Origin: a bacterium
Lineage (GTDB): Bacteria; Verrucomicrobiota; Verrucomicrobiia; Limisphaerales; UBA11358
Reading direction: 5' to 3'
Length of the DNA stretch: 37,839 bases
Assembly: GCA_021780375.1 (NCBI GenBank)
Contig: JAJXYT010000207.1
Coordinates: forward strand, 1 to 37,839
The notes under the pieces were generated by a model that worked only from the letters and a program-made list of their open reading frames with translations, searched no databases and had not been told where the DNA came from. Shown here piece by piece: positions 28,912 to 37,382 of the stretch. Position 1 is the first letter of the stretch, and every line of letters starts with the position of its first letter. The position numbers were made by a program, and so were the translations under genes.

Positions 28912-28926
28912 ACCCAATCCGACAAT

Positions 28927-29037
28927 CTCTGCAAGACCGGAGCGCCGAGCACCGTCTCGGCGTGAGGTGATGAATTCTTCCAACCAGCCGAGACGGTGCT
29001 CGGCGCTCCAATCGCCACCGCAAAGACTTTTGCAGAG
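28927..29037. repeat. Long perfect inverted repeat between convergent genes
   Basis: Inner arms 28939-28961 and 28987-29009 are perfectly complementary over 23 bp; they begin GGAGCGCCGAGCACC and end GGTGCTCGGCGCTCC. The loop is 25 nt. An outer pair, CTCTGCAA (28927-28934) and TTGCAGAG (29030-29037), extends the stem. It lies between the epimerase and trxB, where a bidirectional terminator would be expected, but there is no T-tract. Confidence 0.8.
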
Positions 29038-29051
29038 CTTTCACTCCGACA

Positions 29052-29981
29052 TTACTGGTTTTGCGCCGCCAGAAATCGCTCGGCGTCAATCGCCGCCGCG
29101 CAACCCGCGCCCGCTGCGGTCACGGCCTGCCGATAAATATGGTCCGCGCAATCCCCCGCGACAAATACCCCGGGCACATTCGTCCTGGTACCTTTTTGGG
29201 GAACGACGTAGCCGTTCTCGCCCAATTCAATCTGACCCTTGAAAATTTCCGTATTCGGCACGTGGCCGATGGCGATGAACACACCGGCACAGTTCAGGAT
29301 CGATTCCACACCGGTCTTGAGATTCTTTAATTTCACGCCGGTCACCTTGTCCTGTTTTACGTCGAGCACTTCCGTTACAACCGAATTCCAAACCGGCTTG
29401 ATTTTGGGGTTCGACAGCGCGCGTTCGGCCATGATTTTGGACGCGCGTAATTTGTCGCGGCGATGGACCAGATGAACCTCTGACCCAAATCGCGTCAGGT
29501 AGAGCGCTTCTTCGCAAGCGGAATCGCCGCCGCCGACCACAACGAGCGGCTGGTTGCGGAAAACCGGCAGCGCGCCGTCACAGGTCGCGCAATAGGTCAC
29601 ACCCTTGGTTTCCAATAAATCTTCGCCGGGCACGCCGAGATGCCGATGACTCGCACCGGTGGCGATAATGACGGCTTGCGCCTCGACTTTTTCACCGTCC
29701 ACGGTGAGAACAAAGGGTCTTTTTGAAAAATCAACAGCTTCGACGGACCCGAAACTGGCCCGCGCGCCGAAGCGTTCCGCCTGTTTTTGCATCCGGGTCA
29801 TCAATTCATAGCCATCAACGCCTTCAGGAAAGCCGGGATAATTTTCGACGATACTGGTGGTGGTGAGCAGCCCGCCGGGTTGTTGACCGGTGAGCACCAG
29901 GGGTTGGAGGTTGGCGCGTGCCGTGTACAGCGCCGCTGTCCAGCCCGCGCAACCCGAGCCGATGACGATGACCTTTTCCAT
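29052..29981 (-). CDS. trxB: Thioredoxin reductase
   Basis: A 309-residue FAD/NADPH enzyme starting MEKVIVIGSGCAGWTAALYT; an open frame runs much further upstream but without family similarity. The redox-active disulfide is C131-A-T-C134 in TYCATCDGALPVF. The NADPH site is VVGGGDSACEEALYLTR, followed by VHLVHRRDKLRAS and FIAIGHVPNTEIFKGQ, and the FAD C-terminal motif FVAGDCADHIYRQAVTAAGA. The usual GSGPAG of the first FAD loop reads GSGCAG. It reduces thioredoxin. It lies 3' of a convergent epimerase. Confidence 0.95.
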   Translation of the reverse strand: MEKVIVIGSGCAGWTAALYTARANLQPLVLTGQQPGGLLTTTSIVENYPGFPEGVDGYELMTRMQKQAERFGARASFGSVEAVDFSKRPFVLTVDGEKVEAQAVIIATGASHRHLGVPGEDLLETKGVTYCATCDGALPVFRNQPLVVVGGGDSACEEALYLTRFGSEVHLVHRRDKLRASKIMAERALSNPKIKPVWNSVVTEVLDVKQDKVTGVKLKNLKTGVESILNCAGVFIAIGHVPNTEIFKGQIELGENGYVVPQKGTRTNVPGVFVAGDCADHIYRQAVTAAGAGCAAAIDAERFLAAQNQ

Positions 29982-30459
29982 AAGCGCGCGCAAGGTAGTG
30001 GCTGAAGGCGCCGGTTGCAAGTTTGCGCGGAACGGGTAGTGGAACATTGTTGCCAATTTGGTGGGTTTTGCAGCTTTTGGTGGGGCGAGGGTCCTCGCGA
30101 GCCGGCTCGTCAGTAGTTTCCTGTTCTGTTTGATTTGCCCAAGGACCTTAAACCGCATCTTTGTAGCGCGGGCGTCTTCGCCTGCGGGTTTGCCCCGGCG
30201 TCTCGCCGGGTGTTCCTTCCGACAGCGAGACGCTGTCGAAACCCGCAGCCGGGACGGTTGCGCTACGAACCGGTTCAGGGAAAGCCTCGCCTCACCAAAC
30301 TGTACCATTACCGCTTTCCCGGTTGCTTTGCGGCCCAATCGGGTTTTGACTCCGGCTGTGCGCCAGCTCGAAAGAGACGAACTGGCTGTCCAGAGCAACT
30401 TTATTCACAATCCGTCTAATGAACAGGTCATTGAATTCCGAGTCAAAATTACATTGGCT
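29982..30459. repeat. Repeat-bearing gap between trxB and the secreted unknown gene
   Basis: It contains the shared unit at 30079-30104 (GGTGGGGCGAGGGTCCTCGC and following) and a nested palindrome at 30162-30267: TGTAGCGC at the left and GCGCTACG at the right bracket CTGCGGGTTT/AAACCCGCAG and CCGGCGTCTCGCCGG. Both strands of this gap are open in places, but no family-like protein is visible. Confidence 0.65.
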
Positions 30460-31092
30460 ATGAACCCCAAACTCCTCCCCGGCCTCGCGCTCGTTTTGAG
30501 CGGTAGTTTGAACTGCCCGGCGGCCATCCTTTATCCCGAAGCTCCGGACGGAGGACAACAGGTTATCCGGGAAGCGTTCCAGGGGTTGTCCCGCAGCATC
30601 TCCCGATACCTCGGAGGTTTTCAAATCGAAGATTTAACCATCGCCCATCCCTTCCGGGATTATTCGGTCGGGCTGACCAATCTGGCCTCCGGTCAGTTGC
30701 TCCCGCCGGCCCGGGCCGGCACCTGGCGGTATCTGCTGCTGCATGGAACCAGCGCGGTGGGCGCAGCCGAATTGATGGCCGACCCGACCAATGGGACGGC
30801 GCTGAAATTTGCCGGTCTGGATACCACTGATTTTTCCAGGGAAACTCAGGAGGCGTTACAGAGAGCGGAACAACTGCCGCAAATCAAAAAGCAGGATTAT
30901 GAACTCCGCCGTTTGGATTGTCCGGCCATCCTGTTCGTGGCGATCTGGCTGCACGGGAAATCAGACGACATCCTCATTCCCTTGCCGCCCACCTGGGGGC
31001 GATGGAACGCCTACCAGCCTTATTCCGAGACTGAACTAATCAAGCTTTTGAAGCCGGAGGCGGAGAAACGCTTGAAAGCCGGAGCCATTTAA
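30460..31092 (+). CDS. Secreted hypothetical protein
   Basis: A 210-residue protein with start MNPKLLPGLALVLSGSLNCP (signal peptide, cleaved near AILYPEAP). An open frame extends further upstream across repeat DNA but is not gene-like. The mature part contains REAFQGLSRSISRYLGGFQI, LPPARAGTWRYLLLHGTSAV and LRRLDCPAILFVAIWLHGKS, with an LPPTWGRWNAYQPYSETELI C-terminal region. I do not recognise a named family. It is probably periplasmic. Confidence 0.65.
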   Translation: MNPKLLPGLALVLSGSLNCPAAILYPEAPDGGQQVIREAFQGLSRSISRYLGGFQIEDLTIAHPFRDYSVGLTNLASGQLLPPARAGTWRYLLLHGTSAVGAAELMADPTNGTALKFAGLDTTDFSRETQEALQRAEQLPQIKKQDYELRRLDCPAILFVAIWLHGKSDDILIPLPPTWGRWNAYQPYSETELIKLLKPEAEKRLKAGAI

Positions 31093-31203
31093 CAAATCTC
31101 GCAGCCGCGAACGTCAGTTGGCGCCATATCATTTGCCTTTATTCGATTTGCGCCGACTTGAAGCGGCAGAGATGCTCGGATCTCCCACCCCCGGCCCGCC
31201 CCG

Positions 31204-32397
31204 TTACTTCGTCGTCGGCTTTTCCAACGAGCTCACGGCAGAGGGCGTGTTCGTTTGGGTCACCGCTGGCTTTGGAACCAGAAGCTGTTCGCGCGTTTTG
31301 AGCAGGGGGTCAACCGTCCAGGTGGGAACGAAATAAACCCATTGGTTGAACGCGCTTTCGCGCGCCAGTTTAGTCTGAAGCGTCTTCAAGTTGGCCTGAA
31401 ACGTCTTGTCAGCTGCCGCCTGCTGCTCCGGTTTCTCACCTTTCACCGGGGCCGGTTCCTTGGGCAGCGTGGCCGACGTGTGGACCGTCAGACAGTAGTT
31501 GTCGTTCGTCTTTGCACCGACCTTCATCGAGTAATCAAATCCATCAAACGTCTTGATCACAACCCTGGTCGGCCGGTCCAAACCGGTCTGCTTCGGGCTC
31601 AGATCGGTGGCCACATCCGCAAAGCTCGGCGAGGAAAATGAACCGGCCGTTTCGGAAACCTTCGAACGGTCCAGTTTCTCGCCCGGCTTCGCACCGGCCA
31701 GCTCCCAGTCGTTGGTTTCACTCGAACGAGTCAGCTCCCAGGAATTGGTTGCTTCCGGGAAGTTCACGGAAATGCTTTGCGGCTTTTCAATCTGCAAAAA
31801 GGTTTTGTCGAGCCACTGGTCCGGCGCCGGGTTCACCTCGCTCAACGGATCGCTGATCACCGCCACCGTGGTTGAATGAGGAGCGGTCAGCACATAGCGC
31901 CCGTCCGGCCAGCCCCCTTCCGGCGCGTCGGGCGAAGGCTGGCTGCTCTGCTGCGTATGCGCCTTGCCCAGCCACAACGTGCGGATGGGCCGGCCGCCGG
32001 CAGCATCGAACTCCAGCAACATCGCGGCATTGGTCCCCTGCCCCGGCGGCGCCAGATTCAGCCGCGGCAGTTGCGAAGGCCCCACCGCCTCGGTCTGGAC
32101 AATTTTCAAATCGCGCAGTTTCAGCAGGAGCTGGCTGATTTGGCTGAAATTGGCCGGATAATCATCGCGTTGCGCGACGCACCAAAGCCCGTTCGTTTTC
32201 GCCAGCGTCAAATCATTTGTGCCCTGTTCAATCCGGATTTGTGCCACGTCGTTCACTTGAAAATCACCGAGTAATTTCTGGCCCAGTTCCGGGTTGGGGT
32301 TGCTCCAGCCGGCCGTTTGCCGGTGGTAATGCCACCAGGCGGCGCCGCCCAGCACGAGCACCAGCGCCAACAGCACGATGAATTGCTTGCGGTTCAT
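31204..32397 (-). CDS. DUF4340 domain-containing protein
   Basis: A 397-residue protein starting MNRKQFIVLLALVLVLGGAA, a membrane anchor or signal peptide. Repeated beta modules follow with NDVAQIRIEQGTNDLTLAKT, LDKTFLQIEKPQSISVNFPE and DRPTRVVIKTFDGFDYSMKV, typical of DUF4340, which is found next to GldG-type ABC systems. It ends in a Lys/Thr/Pro tail. The gene overlaps the upstream GldG-type gene by 4 bp, and is the last gene of the operon. It is likely periplasmic and membrane-tethered. Its partner substrate is unknown. Confidence 0.85.
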   Translation of the reverse strand: MNRKQFIVLLALVLVLGGAAWWHYHRQTAGWSNPNPELGQKLLGDFQVNDVAQIRIEQGTNDLTLAKTNGLWCVAQRDDYPANFSQISQLLLKLRDLKIVQTEAVGPSQLPRLNLAPPGQGTNAAMLLEFDAAGGRPIRTLWLGKAHTQQSSQPSPDAPEGGWPDGRYVLTAPHSTTVAVISDPLSEVNPAPDQWLDKTFLQIEKPQSISVNFPEATNSWELTRSSETNDWELAGAKPGEKLDRSKVSETAGSFSSPSFADVATDLSPKQTGLDRPTRVVIKTFDGFDYSMKVGAKTNDNYCLTVHTSATLPKEPAPVKGEKPEQQAAADKTFQANLKTLQTKLARESAFNQWVYFVPTWTVDPLLKTREQLLVPKPAVTQTNTPSAVSSLEKPTTK

Positions 32398-34277
32398 TGG
32401 GCCGAAGTCCGTTTGCGTTTCCACGCCGCCAGGCCGAGACCGAAGACGCTGACCAGCGCCGGCATGGCCGCGATGTTGAGCCATTCGATGTGCGTCTGCA
32501 ACGAAACCACGTCCTGCCGCAAATCCTTTTGCACCTGCTTCAAGTCGCTCCGGGCCTGGGCTTCCTGCTTTTGGAAAGCTTCGATCTGCGCCTGCTGTTC
32601 CGGTGACAGGATGTACCGCTGGTTCTGGCTCTTGGTTTGTTGCAACTCGCTCAGCCGCTGCTCGGTCGCCGCCAGACTGTCCTGCAACTCCTTGATCTTG
32701 CCCTGATATTGCATCTCGGCCGCCGCCTCCATTTTCTTGATGACGATAAACGGACGGTTCTCCACTCCGCGGCTGCGCATGGCAATGAGGTCGCTGTTGC
32801 CGGACATCTGCCCGACCGCGTTCTGCGCAAAACTCAGGTTGTCGTTGAGTTCCACCGCCATGTTGCCAAAGATCGAGTTGACCTGGCGCAAGGCGAACTG
32901 GTCGGACAACATGTCCGCATCACCCACCAGAATCACGGTGTTGTCGCCGGTGCTTTCCTTCAAGAAACCGGTGGTCCTGGAAACAGCGTTTGTGCCTTCG
33001 GCCGGCGGGCCATCGGGAAAGGCGGTTTTGAATTTGCCGGTCAACTTGATGGCCAGCGCATAGGCAACGCCCGAAGCGCGGAAATTTTTCATAATCTGGT
33101 CACCGCTCAAATCGTAGATCATCGCATCGACCAGTTCCGATTCCTTCGTGCTTTTCACCAGGACGGTTTCCTTCAGGCCCGCGGCCGGCACGCCGGTAAA
33201 GGCGCCCGCATACGGCAGCCACAAGTCGGTCAAATCGCTCGTGATGATGTCGTTGGTGTTGATGCCCTCGGACGTCACTTCCAAAAATGCCGGGGCGTCG
33301 GCGGGCTGGCCGTTCTGATCGGCCACCTGCATTTTGAAATTCAAGTCCGCCACCACCTTGCTGGTGTCAAAATGAACGCCCCACGCCCCGAGCAATTTGT
33401 CGAGCGTGGAAGCTCCCGCCCCCGGCCCGCCCATCATCGGATTCTGGCCGCGCGCGTCGGCGATGCTCAGCGGATCAAGGAACGCGATCAATTTGCCGCC
33501 GCGCAACACAAACTGGTCAATGGCAAATTGCCCGGCGGCCGTGATGCCGCGCGGATGGATCACCAGCAACACCTTGATGTCGTCATCAATTTTGTCCGTG
33601 TTCAGCGGCACCTGCCGGAGGGTGTAATCGCCATTCAATTCATTGATGAGTTCCCACGGCGGCGTACCCTGCTGCCCCTCCTCCTGCATCATCGGATTGG
33701 CTTGCTGGCCAAACACGGGCAGCGAACTCATCACGCCCACCACCGGCTTTTGGGGCTGCACCACCCGCGAGATGGCCCGCGAAATGTCGTATTCCAGCAG
33801 CCGCTGGCGGTCCGGCGACAGCGCCACCGTCTGCTTGGCGTCCAGCAGGCTCACCGCCAGGCCCAGATAAAATTTGTCTCCGGTCGGCAGCGTCTCCGGC
33901 ACAATGCCGTCCAGGCGCGCCGAATCCTCCGCGTCCGAATCCGGTTCCGGATCAAATTTTTGAATGACGATTTTGCCATGCGCCGCCTGCTTGTATTCGT
34001 TCAGCAAATCCTCCACCTGCCGGGCGTAATTTTCCAGGTAGAGGCTTTCCGCCGTCGGAGTGACGTTGCGCGTGCAGTAAAAGCGGATGGTCACCGGCGT
34101 GTCGAGCTTGGCCAGAATCGCCCGGGTGCCGGGCGACAGCGTGTAGATTTTTTCCTGGGTCAGATCCGCCCGCGCCGGGAATTCAGACGCAATCAGATTG
34201 ATCGCCACCAGCAGCACCGCCATCGCCACGATGCCACCCGCCGAATACAACAGTATTTCAAAGGATTTCTGTTTCAT
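32394..34277 (-). CDS. GldG-family ABC accessory protein
   Basis: A 627-residue protein with an N-terminal anchor helix (LLYSAGGIVAMAVLLVAINL). The GldG/DUF7088 domain starts ARADLTQEKIYTLSPGTRAI and continues through LDTPVTIRFYCTRN and VEDLLNEYKQAAHGKIVIQK. A large middle part contains GVMSSLPVFGQQANPMMQEE, LLVIHPRGITAAGQFAIDQF and GKLIAFLDPLSIADARG. A coiled coil lies at about 525-600 (IKELQDSLAATEQRLSELQQ), and a C-terminal helix (PALVSVFGLGLAAWKRKRTS). Such proteins partner ABC permeases in gliding or secretion systems, in Bacteroidota and other groups. It overlaps both neighbours by 4 bp. Confidence 0.9.
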   Translation of the reverse strand: MKQKSFEILLYSAGGIVAMAVLLVAINLIASEFPARADLTQEKIYTLSPGTRAILAKLDTPVTIRFYCTRNVTPTAESLYLENYARQVEDLLNEYKQAAHGKIVIQKFDPEPDSDAEDSARLDGIVPETLPTGDKFYLGLAVSLLDAKQTVALSPDRQRLLEYDISRAISRVVQPQKPVVGVMSSLPVFGQQANPMMQEEGQQGTPPWELINELNGDYTLRQVPLNTDKIDDDIKVLLVIHPRGITAAGQFAIDQFVLRGGKLIAFLDPLSIADARGQNPMMGGPGAGASTLDKLLGAWGVHFDTSKVVADLNFKMQVADQNGQPADAPAFLEVTSEGINTNDIITSDLTDLWLPYAGAFTGVPAAGLKETVLVKSTKESELVDAMIYDLSGDQIMKNFRASGVAYALAIKLTGKFKTAFPDGPPAEGTNAVSRTTGFLKESTGDNTVILVGDADMLSDQFALRQVNSIFGNMAVELNDNLSFAQNAVGQMSGNSDLIAMRSRGVENRPFIVIKKMEAAAEMQYQGKIKELQDSLAATEQRLSELQQTKSQNQRYILSPEQQAQIEAFQKQEAQARSDLKQVQKDLRQDVVSLQTHIEWLNIAAMPALVSVFGLGLAAWKRKRTSAQ

Positions 34278-35026
34278 TTCCGGTGTCCGCGCAAAATCAC
34301 GGCGGTGGTGAACAGGGAAAAGACGATGAGCGACAGGAAGAAGATCACATCACGCGAATCGAGCACGCCTTTTTGGAAATTCTCGAAATGCGTGATGACG
34401 CTGCAGGCCGCCACGGCCTGGACGACGACCGGGCTGGCCCAGCCGGAGAGAAACTGGATCACCGGTGAAAAGCCGGCCAGGAGCAGGAAGAGGCACAACA
34501 CGACCGAAACGATGAAACTCACCACCTGCGACCGGGTCATGGCCGACGTGATGCAACTGACCGCGAGATAGGCCCCGGCCATCAGCCAACTGCCCACGTA
34601 GCCGCAGAAAATCACGCCGTTCTCCGGGTGGCCAAGATAATTCACCGTGATGACCAGGGGAAACGTGAGCGCCAGGGCCAGGGCCAGAAACAGCCAGGAC
34701 GCCAGAAATTTACCGGCAATCGCCTGCCAACTGGTGATGGGCATGGTCAGCAGCAGTTCCAGGGTGCCCACGCGCCGTTCCTCCGCCCACAGCCGCATGC
34801 CCACCGCCGGCACCAGGAACAAATAGAACCACGGATGCCAGATGAAAAAGGTATCGAGCGACGCCTGCCCATGCTGGAAGAAGGTGCCCATGCGCGTTCC
34901 GACCATGAACGTGAAAAATCCGCACAACAACAGAAAGATGACGATGAACACGTAGGCCAGCGGCGACGCGAAGTAGGCGCTCAGCTCGCGTTTGGTAATG
35001 GTCTTGATGTTCGCAATCGCATTCAT
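34274..35026 (-). CDS. ABC-2 type permease (GldF-like)
   Basis: A 250-residue membrane protein with six hydrophobic helices, among them FIVIFLLLCGFFTFMVGTRM, WHPWFYLFLVPAVGMRLWAE, FLALALALTFPLVITVNYLG and LCLFLLLAGFSPVIQFLSGW. The EERRVGTLELLLTMPITSWQ segment between helices 2 and 3 is the cytoplasmic coupling motif of ABC-2 permeases. The substrate cannot be inferred. It overlaps the ATPase and the GldG-type gene by 4 bp each, so the cluster is one transcript. Confidence 0.92.
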   Translation of the reverse strand: MNAIANIKTITKRELSAYFASPLAYVFIVIFLLLCGFFTFMVGTRMGTFFQHGQASLDTFFIWHPWFYLFLVPAVGMRLWAEERRVGTLELLLTMPITSWQAIAGKFLASWLFLALALALTFPLVITVNYLGHPENGVIFCGYVGSWLMAGAYLAVSCITSAMTRSQVVSFIVSVVLCLFLLLAGFSPVIQFLSGWASPVVVQAVAACSVITHFENFQKGVLDSRDVIFFLSLIVFSLFTTAVILRGHRK

Positions 35027-36024
35027 TCCGACTTCTGACCTCCGACTTCCGGTTTCCGACTTCCGTCCTCGGCCTTCTGGCTCACCGTATCCGGCATGGT
35101 CAGGCGGCGAAAAACCTCGTCGAGCCGGCCTTCCTCGACTTGCAACTGTTGAATCCGCCAGCCTTGCGCGGCTTCACCCACTGCGCGCGGCAGTTCACCG
35201 TTGGCCACGTTCGCTTTCGGATACACACACGCCGCGACCACGCCGTTGATTTCCTCGAGCACGGCGACACGGCGAGCCTGGGGAATCTGGTGGAGCCGGG
35301 CCGACACCGCGGTCGCCGCCACGCCGTTGACGCGCAACGTCACCGCGCCGGCCATGTCCGATTTTTGCCGCAACTCGGCCGGCGTGCCGTTGGCCACGAT
35401 TTTGCCCCGGTCAATGATGATGGCCCGCGTGCAGACGGCGTCCACCTCCTCCAGAATGTGCGTTGAAAAAATAATGGCCTTGGTGGCGCCCATGCGGCGG
35501 ATCAAGCCGCGCACCTCGTGTTTTTGGTTCGGGTCCAGCCCGTCGGTCGGTTCGTCCAGCACGAGCACGTCGGGGTCATGAATAATGGACTGCGCGAAAC
35601 AGGTGCGATGGCGGTAACCCTTGGAAAGCGTTTCGATGCTTTGATGCCGGACACTTTCCAGAAAACACATTTCCACGACGCGATTCACCGCCGCCGTCCG
35701 GGCGGCGCCGCGTAACCCCCGGATTTCCGCCGCGAAATTCAGGAAGCCCAGCACCGTCATGTCCGTGTAGGCCGGCGCGTTTTCGGGCAGATAACCGATG
35801 AGCCGCTTGGCGGGAATCGGCTTTTCGGTCAGGTCAAATCCGCCCACCGTTACGCGCCCGGCCGACGGCGGCAGAAACCCCGTGATCATCCGCATGGTGG
35901 TGGACTTGCCCGCGCCATTGGGGCCCAGGAAGCCAAGCACTTCGCCGCGCGCCACGGAAAATGAAATTCCGTCCACGGCGCGCTTGTTGCCGAACAATTT
36001 AGTTAAACCGTCCGCCTGAATCAT
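35023..36024 (-). CDS. ABC transporter ATP-binding protein (GldA-like)
   Basis: A 333-residue ATPase beginning MIQADGLTKLFGNKRAVDGI (ATG at 36024; an upstream TTG is less likely). Walker A GFLGPNGAGKSTTMRMI (about 36-52), Q-loop region GYLPENAPAYTDMTV, signature LSKGYRHRTCFAQSII (degenerate LSGGQ), Walker B DVLVLDEPTDGLDP, and the H-loop FSTHILEEVD are present. The C-terminal ~85 residues form the regulatory tail. The last 15 residues (EDGSRKPEVGGQKSE) come from a GGAAGTCGG-type repeat. It energises the GldF/G-like complex in the same operon. It starts next to three AATGGTCGTT repeats. Confidence 0.93.
   Translation of the reverse strand: MIQADGLTKLFGNKRAVDGISFSVARGEVLGFLGPNGAGKSTTMRMITGFLPPSAGRVTVGGFDLTEKPIPAKRLIGYLPENAPAYTDMTVLGFLNFAAEIRGLRGAARTAAVNRVVEMCFLESVRHQSIETLSKGYRHRTCFAQSIIHDPDVLVLDEPTDGLDPNQKHEVRGLIRRMGATKAIIFSTHILEEVDAVCTRAIIIDRGKIVANGTPAELRQKSDMAGAVTLRVNGVAATAVSARLHQIPQARRVAVLEEINGVVAACVYPKANVANGELPRAVGEAAQGWRIQQLQVEEGRLDEVFRRLTMPDTVSQKAEDGSRKPEVGGQKSE
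35027..35076. repeat. CCGACTTCC repeat encoding the ATPase tail
   Basis: The 3' end of the ATPase gene reads ACTTCTGACCTCCGACTTCC, followed by GGTTTCCGACTTCC, as seen on the plus strand: three imperfect CGACTTC/CTGACCTC units. Similar GGAAGTCGG words are often intergenic filler in these genomes. Here they encode 12-15 low-complexity residues. Confidence 0.55.
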
Positions 36025-36031
36025 GCCATTC

Positions 36032-36061
36032 AACGACCATTAACGACCATTAACGACCATT
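36032..36061. repeat. Three tandem AACGACCATT units upstream of the ABC operon
   Basis: AACGACCATT is repeated three times in perfect tandem immediately upstream of the ATPase start codon (36024). On the coding strand each unit contains ATGGTCGTT. The following 36062-36602 is gene-free in my reading: it has A-rich tracts, a GCCGGGGAACCGGC hairpin near 36161-36174, and GC-rich sequence, but no recognisable protein. Confidence 0.65.
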
Positions 36062-36570
36062 CCGCCCGGGAAAAAATTCATGAAGCCCAATCAGCGGTTT
36101 TGTCTTTGGAAAAGCTTCCACGCGGAACGTTCAAAAAAAATCTGCGCCGCGAAAAAAAACGCCGGGGAACCGGCTTCTGCATCAGCCACCTGACGATCCC
36201 AATTCCGTAAGGCGACTGCGCTGCAATCAGGGCTCTTAAATTTCATAACCGCTTCGTCGAAAACATGAAACCGTTCACTTGGCGGTTGACTCCTCCGCCC
36301 TCACGGGAAGCAACCAGTCTCTCATTTGCGCCTCATACTTTCATCAGCCAAGGCTTCGGGCGCGGCGGCGGCTTTTTTGCCGATGATTTCCACGCCCTCC
36401 CGGAAAAGACCGGGGAATGTGGGGCCGGGGAAGGGAACAGTGTGCCGGGCAACCCCCTCCGGGCATCCCTGCGGCGCGCCGCGCACACGGTCGCCGGGAT
36501 TTTCAGCGCGACAACGGCAAAAGCAAAAGACAAGGAACTCCTTTGGCGGCAAGCGTAACTTCGACCAGCC

Positions 36571-36598
36571 TCCGCCAAGGCTACGGCGCGGCAGGCGG
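36571..36598 (-). repeat. CGCCGTAGCCTTGGCG palindromic unit
   Basis: On the minus strand this reads CGCCTGCCGCGCCGTAGCCT followed by TGGCGGA. It resembles the three units at 37627-37769. It directly follows the attC right-hand core (GTTGAGC on the minus strand). Confidence 0.6.
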
Positions 36599-36602
36599 GC
36601 GG

Positions 36603-36702
36603 GCTCAACAACGGATGGAAAGGACGTTCGGCGCAATCACACTCTCACCCAAGGCGACGCTCCCTCGCGCCTCAGTCCTTTCCGATCCTTTGGTGGTTAG
36701 GC
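36603..36702 (-). other. Integron attC recombination site
   Basis: On the minus strand the 100-bp site starts with the core GCCTAAC (36702-36696; consensus R-Y-Y-Y-A-A-C) and ends with GTTGAGC (36609-36603; G-T-T-R-R-R-Y). The inner arms GGATCGGAAAGGAC and GTCCTTTCCATCC pair except for one unpaired base (an extrahelical C), as known for attC sites folded in single strand. A further GGCGC/GCGCC pair lies inside. The TAA stop of the HNH gene is inside the first core. This arrangement is the textbook end of a gene cassette. Confidence 0.85.
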
Positions 36703-37374
36703 CGCATGTGGGTGAATGCGCTCATTGTGGTATGCAATAATATCGTCTTTGAGCTTATGTTTGTATGTCAAGATGTGGCAAGTCTCGCCTATCTTGATTC
36801 TGTCAGCGGCGATGAATAGCGGAATGCCAAAATCAAACATCGCGTGGTGATTGGGACAAAGCACAAGCATATTACGGTGCGTATCTGGACCATCATGTCC
36901 ACCACCTAAAGGTCTAACGTGGTGAACCTCCACATAGTAACTGCCGGGTGCTGGCTCGATGCGAAGACCGCAAACCTGACACTTATAGTCATAAATTGCC
37001 TTTAGCGACCTAGCTGCAACCGTATCTCGAACAATTCGCTGCACACGAGTTTCAATTTTGGCTGGTGCCTCCGAAATGTCGGATGGTGGCTGAACAAACT
37101 CTGCGGTAGTCTGAATCTGTGGAAATGCCAGACGAAACCGGCCGTCTCCAACCTTTACGAACTGAACATCACCTCTAAACTTGTCGTAGCCTTCGCAATG
37201 CTCTTGGAGAATCTGAAACATCGTGGTGCTGTAATTGTGTGAATCCTTGTATGGAGCGAAATCAGTGCCGCGCTTCTGTGTGACGCGGTCTTTTACATCC
37301 GACCAATCGGCTTCACCTCCGAGTTCGGCAAATGCCTGAATCACTTCGGATAATGTGAGATAGTTTGCGGCCAT
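36697..37374 (-). CDS. HNH endonuclease, integron gene cassette
   Basis: A 225-residue protein. The HNH nuclease domain (about 125-182) has a zinc knuckle C132-Q-V-C135, the motif VEVHHVRPLGGGHDGPDTHR (His151-His152), N168 in NMLVLCPNHHAMFD and C173 with His176-177. The N-terminal ~85 residues (LSEVIQAFAELGGEADWSDV, YSTTMFQILQEH, FVKVGDGRFRLA) look like a winged-helix domain as in restriction enzymes that read modified or specific sites. GC content is about 45-48%, well below the neighbours. The ATG is 8 bp after a GTTAGGC core (37389-37383 on the minus strand) and the TAA lies in the attC core, so it is a mobile cassette. A defence nuclease role is likely but unproved; no methylase is nearby. 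Confidence 0.9.
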   Translation of the reverse strand: MAANYLTLSEVIQAFAELGGEADWSDVKDRVTQKRGTDFAPYKDSHNYSTTMFQILQEHCEGYDKFRGDVQFVKVGDGRFRLAFPQIQTTAEFVQPPSDISEAPAKIETRVQRIVRDTVAARSLKAIYDYKCQVCGLRIEPAPGSYYVEVHHVRPLGGGHDGPDTHRNMLVLCPNHHAMFDFGIPLFIAADRIKIGETCHILTYKHKLKDDIIAYHNERIHPHAA

Positions 37375-37382
37375 AGTGTGCG

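Noticed and set aside
30058-30459. N-terminal extension of the secreted unknown gene through the repeats
   Set aside because: The extension passes through palindromic units; the internal ATG at 30460 begins a proper signal peptide.
36322-36636. A 104-residue minus-strand frame in the attC-flanking gap
   Set aside because: It overlaps the attC site and has no known family pattern, only Gly/Arg/Pro-rich composition.
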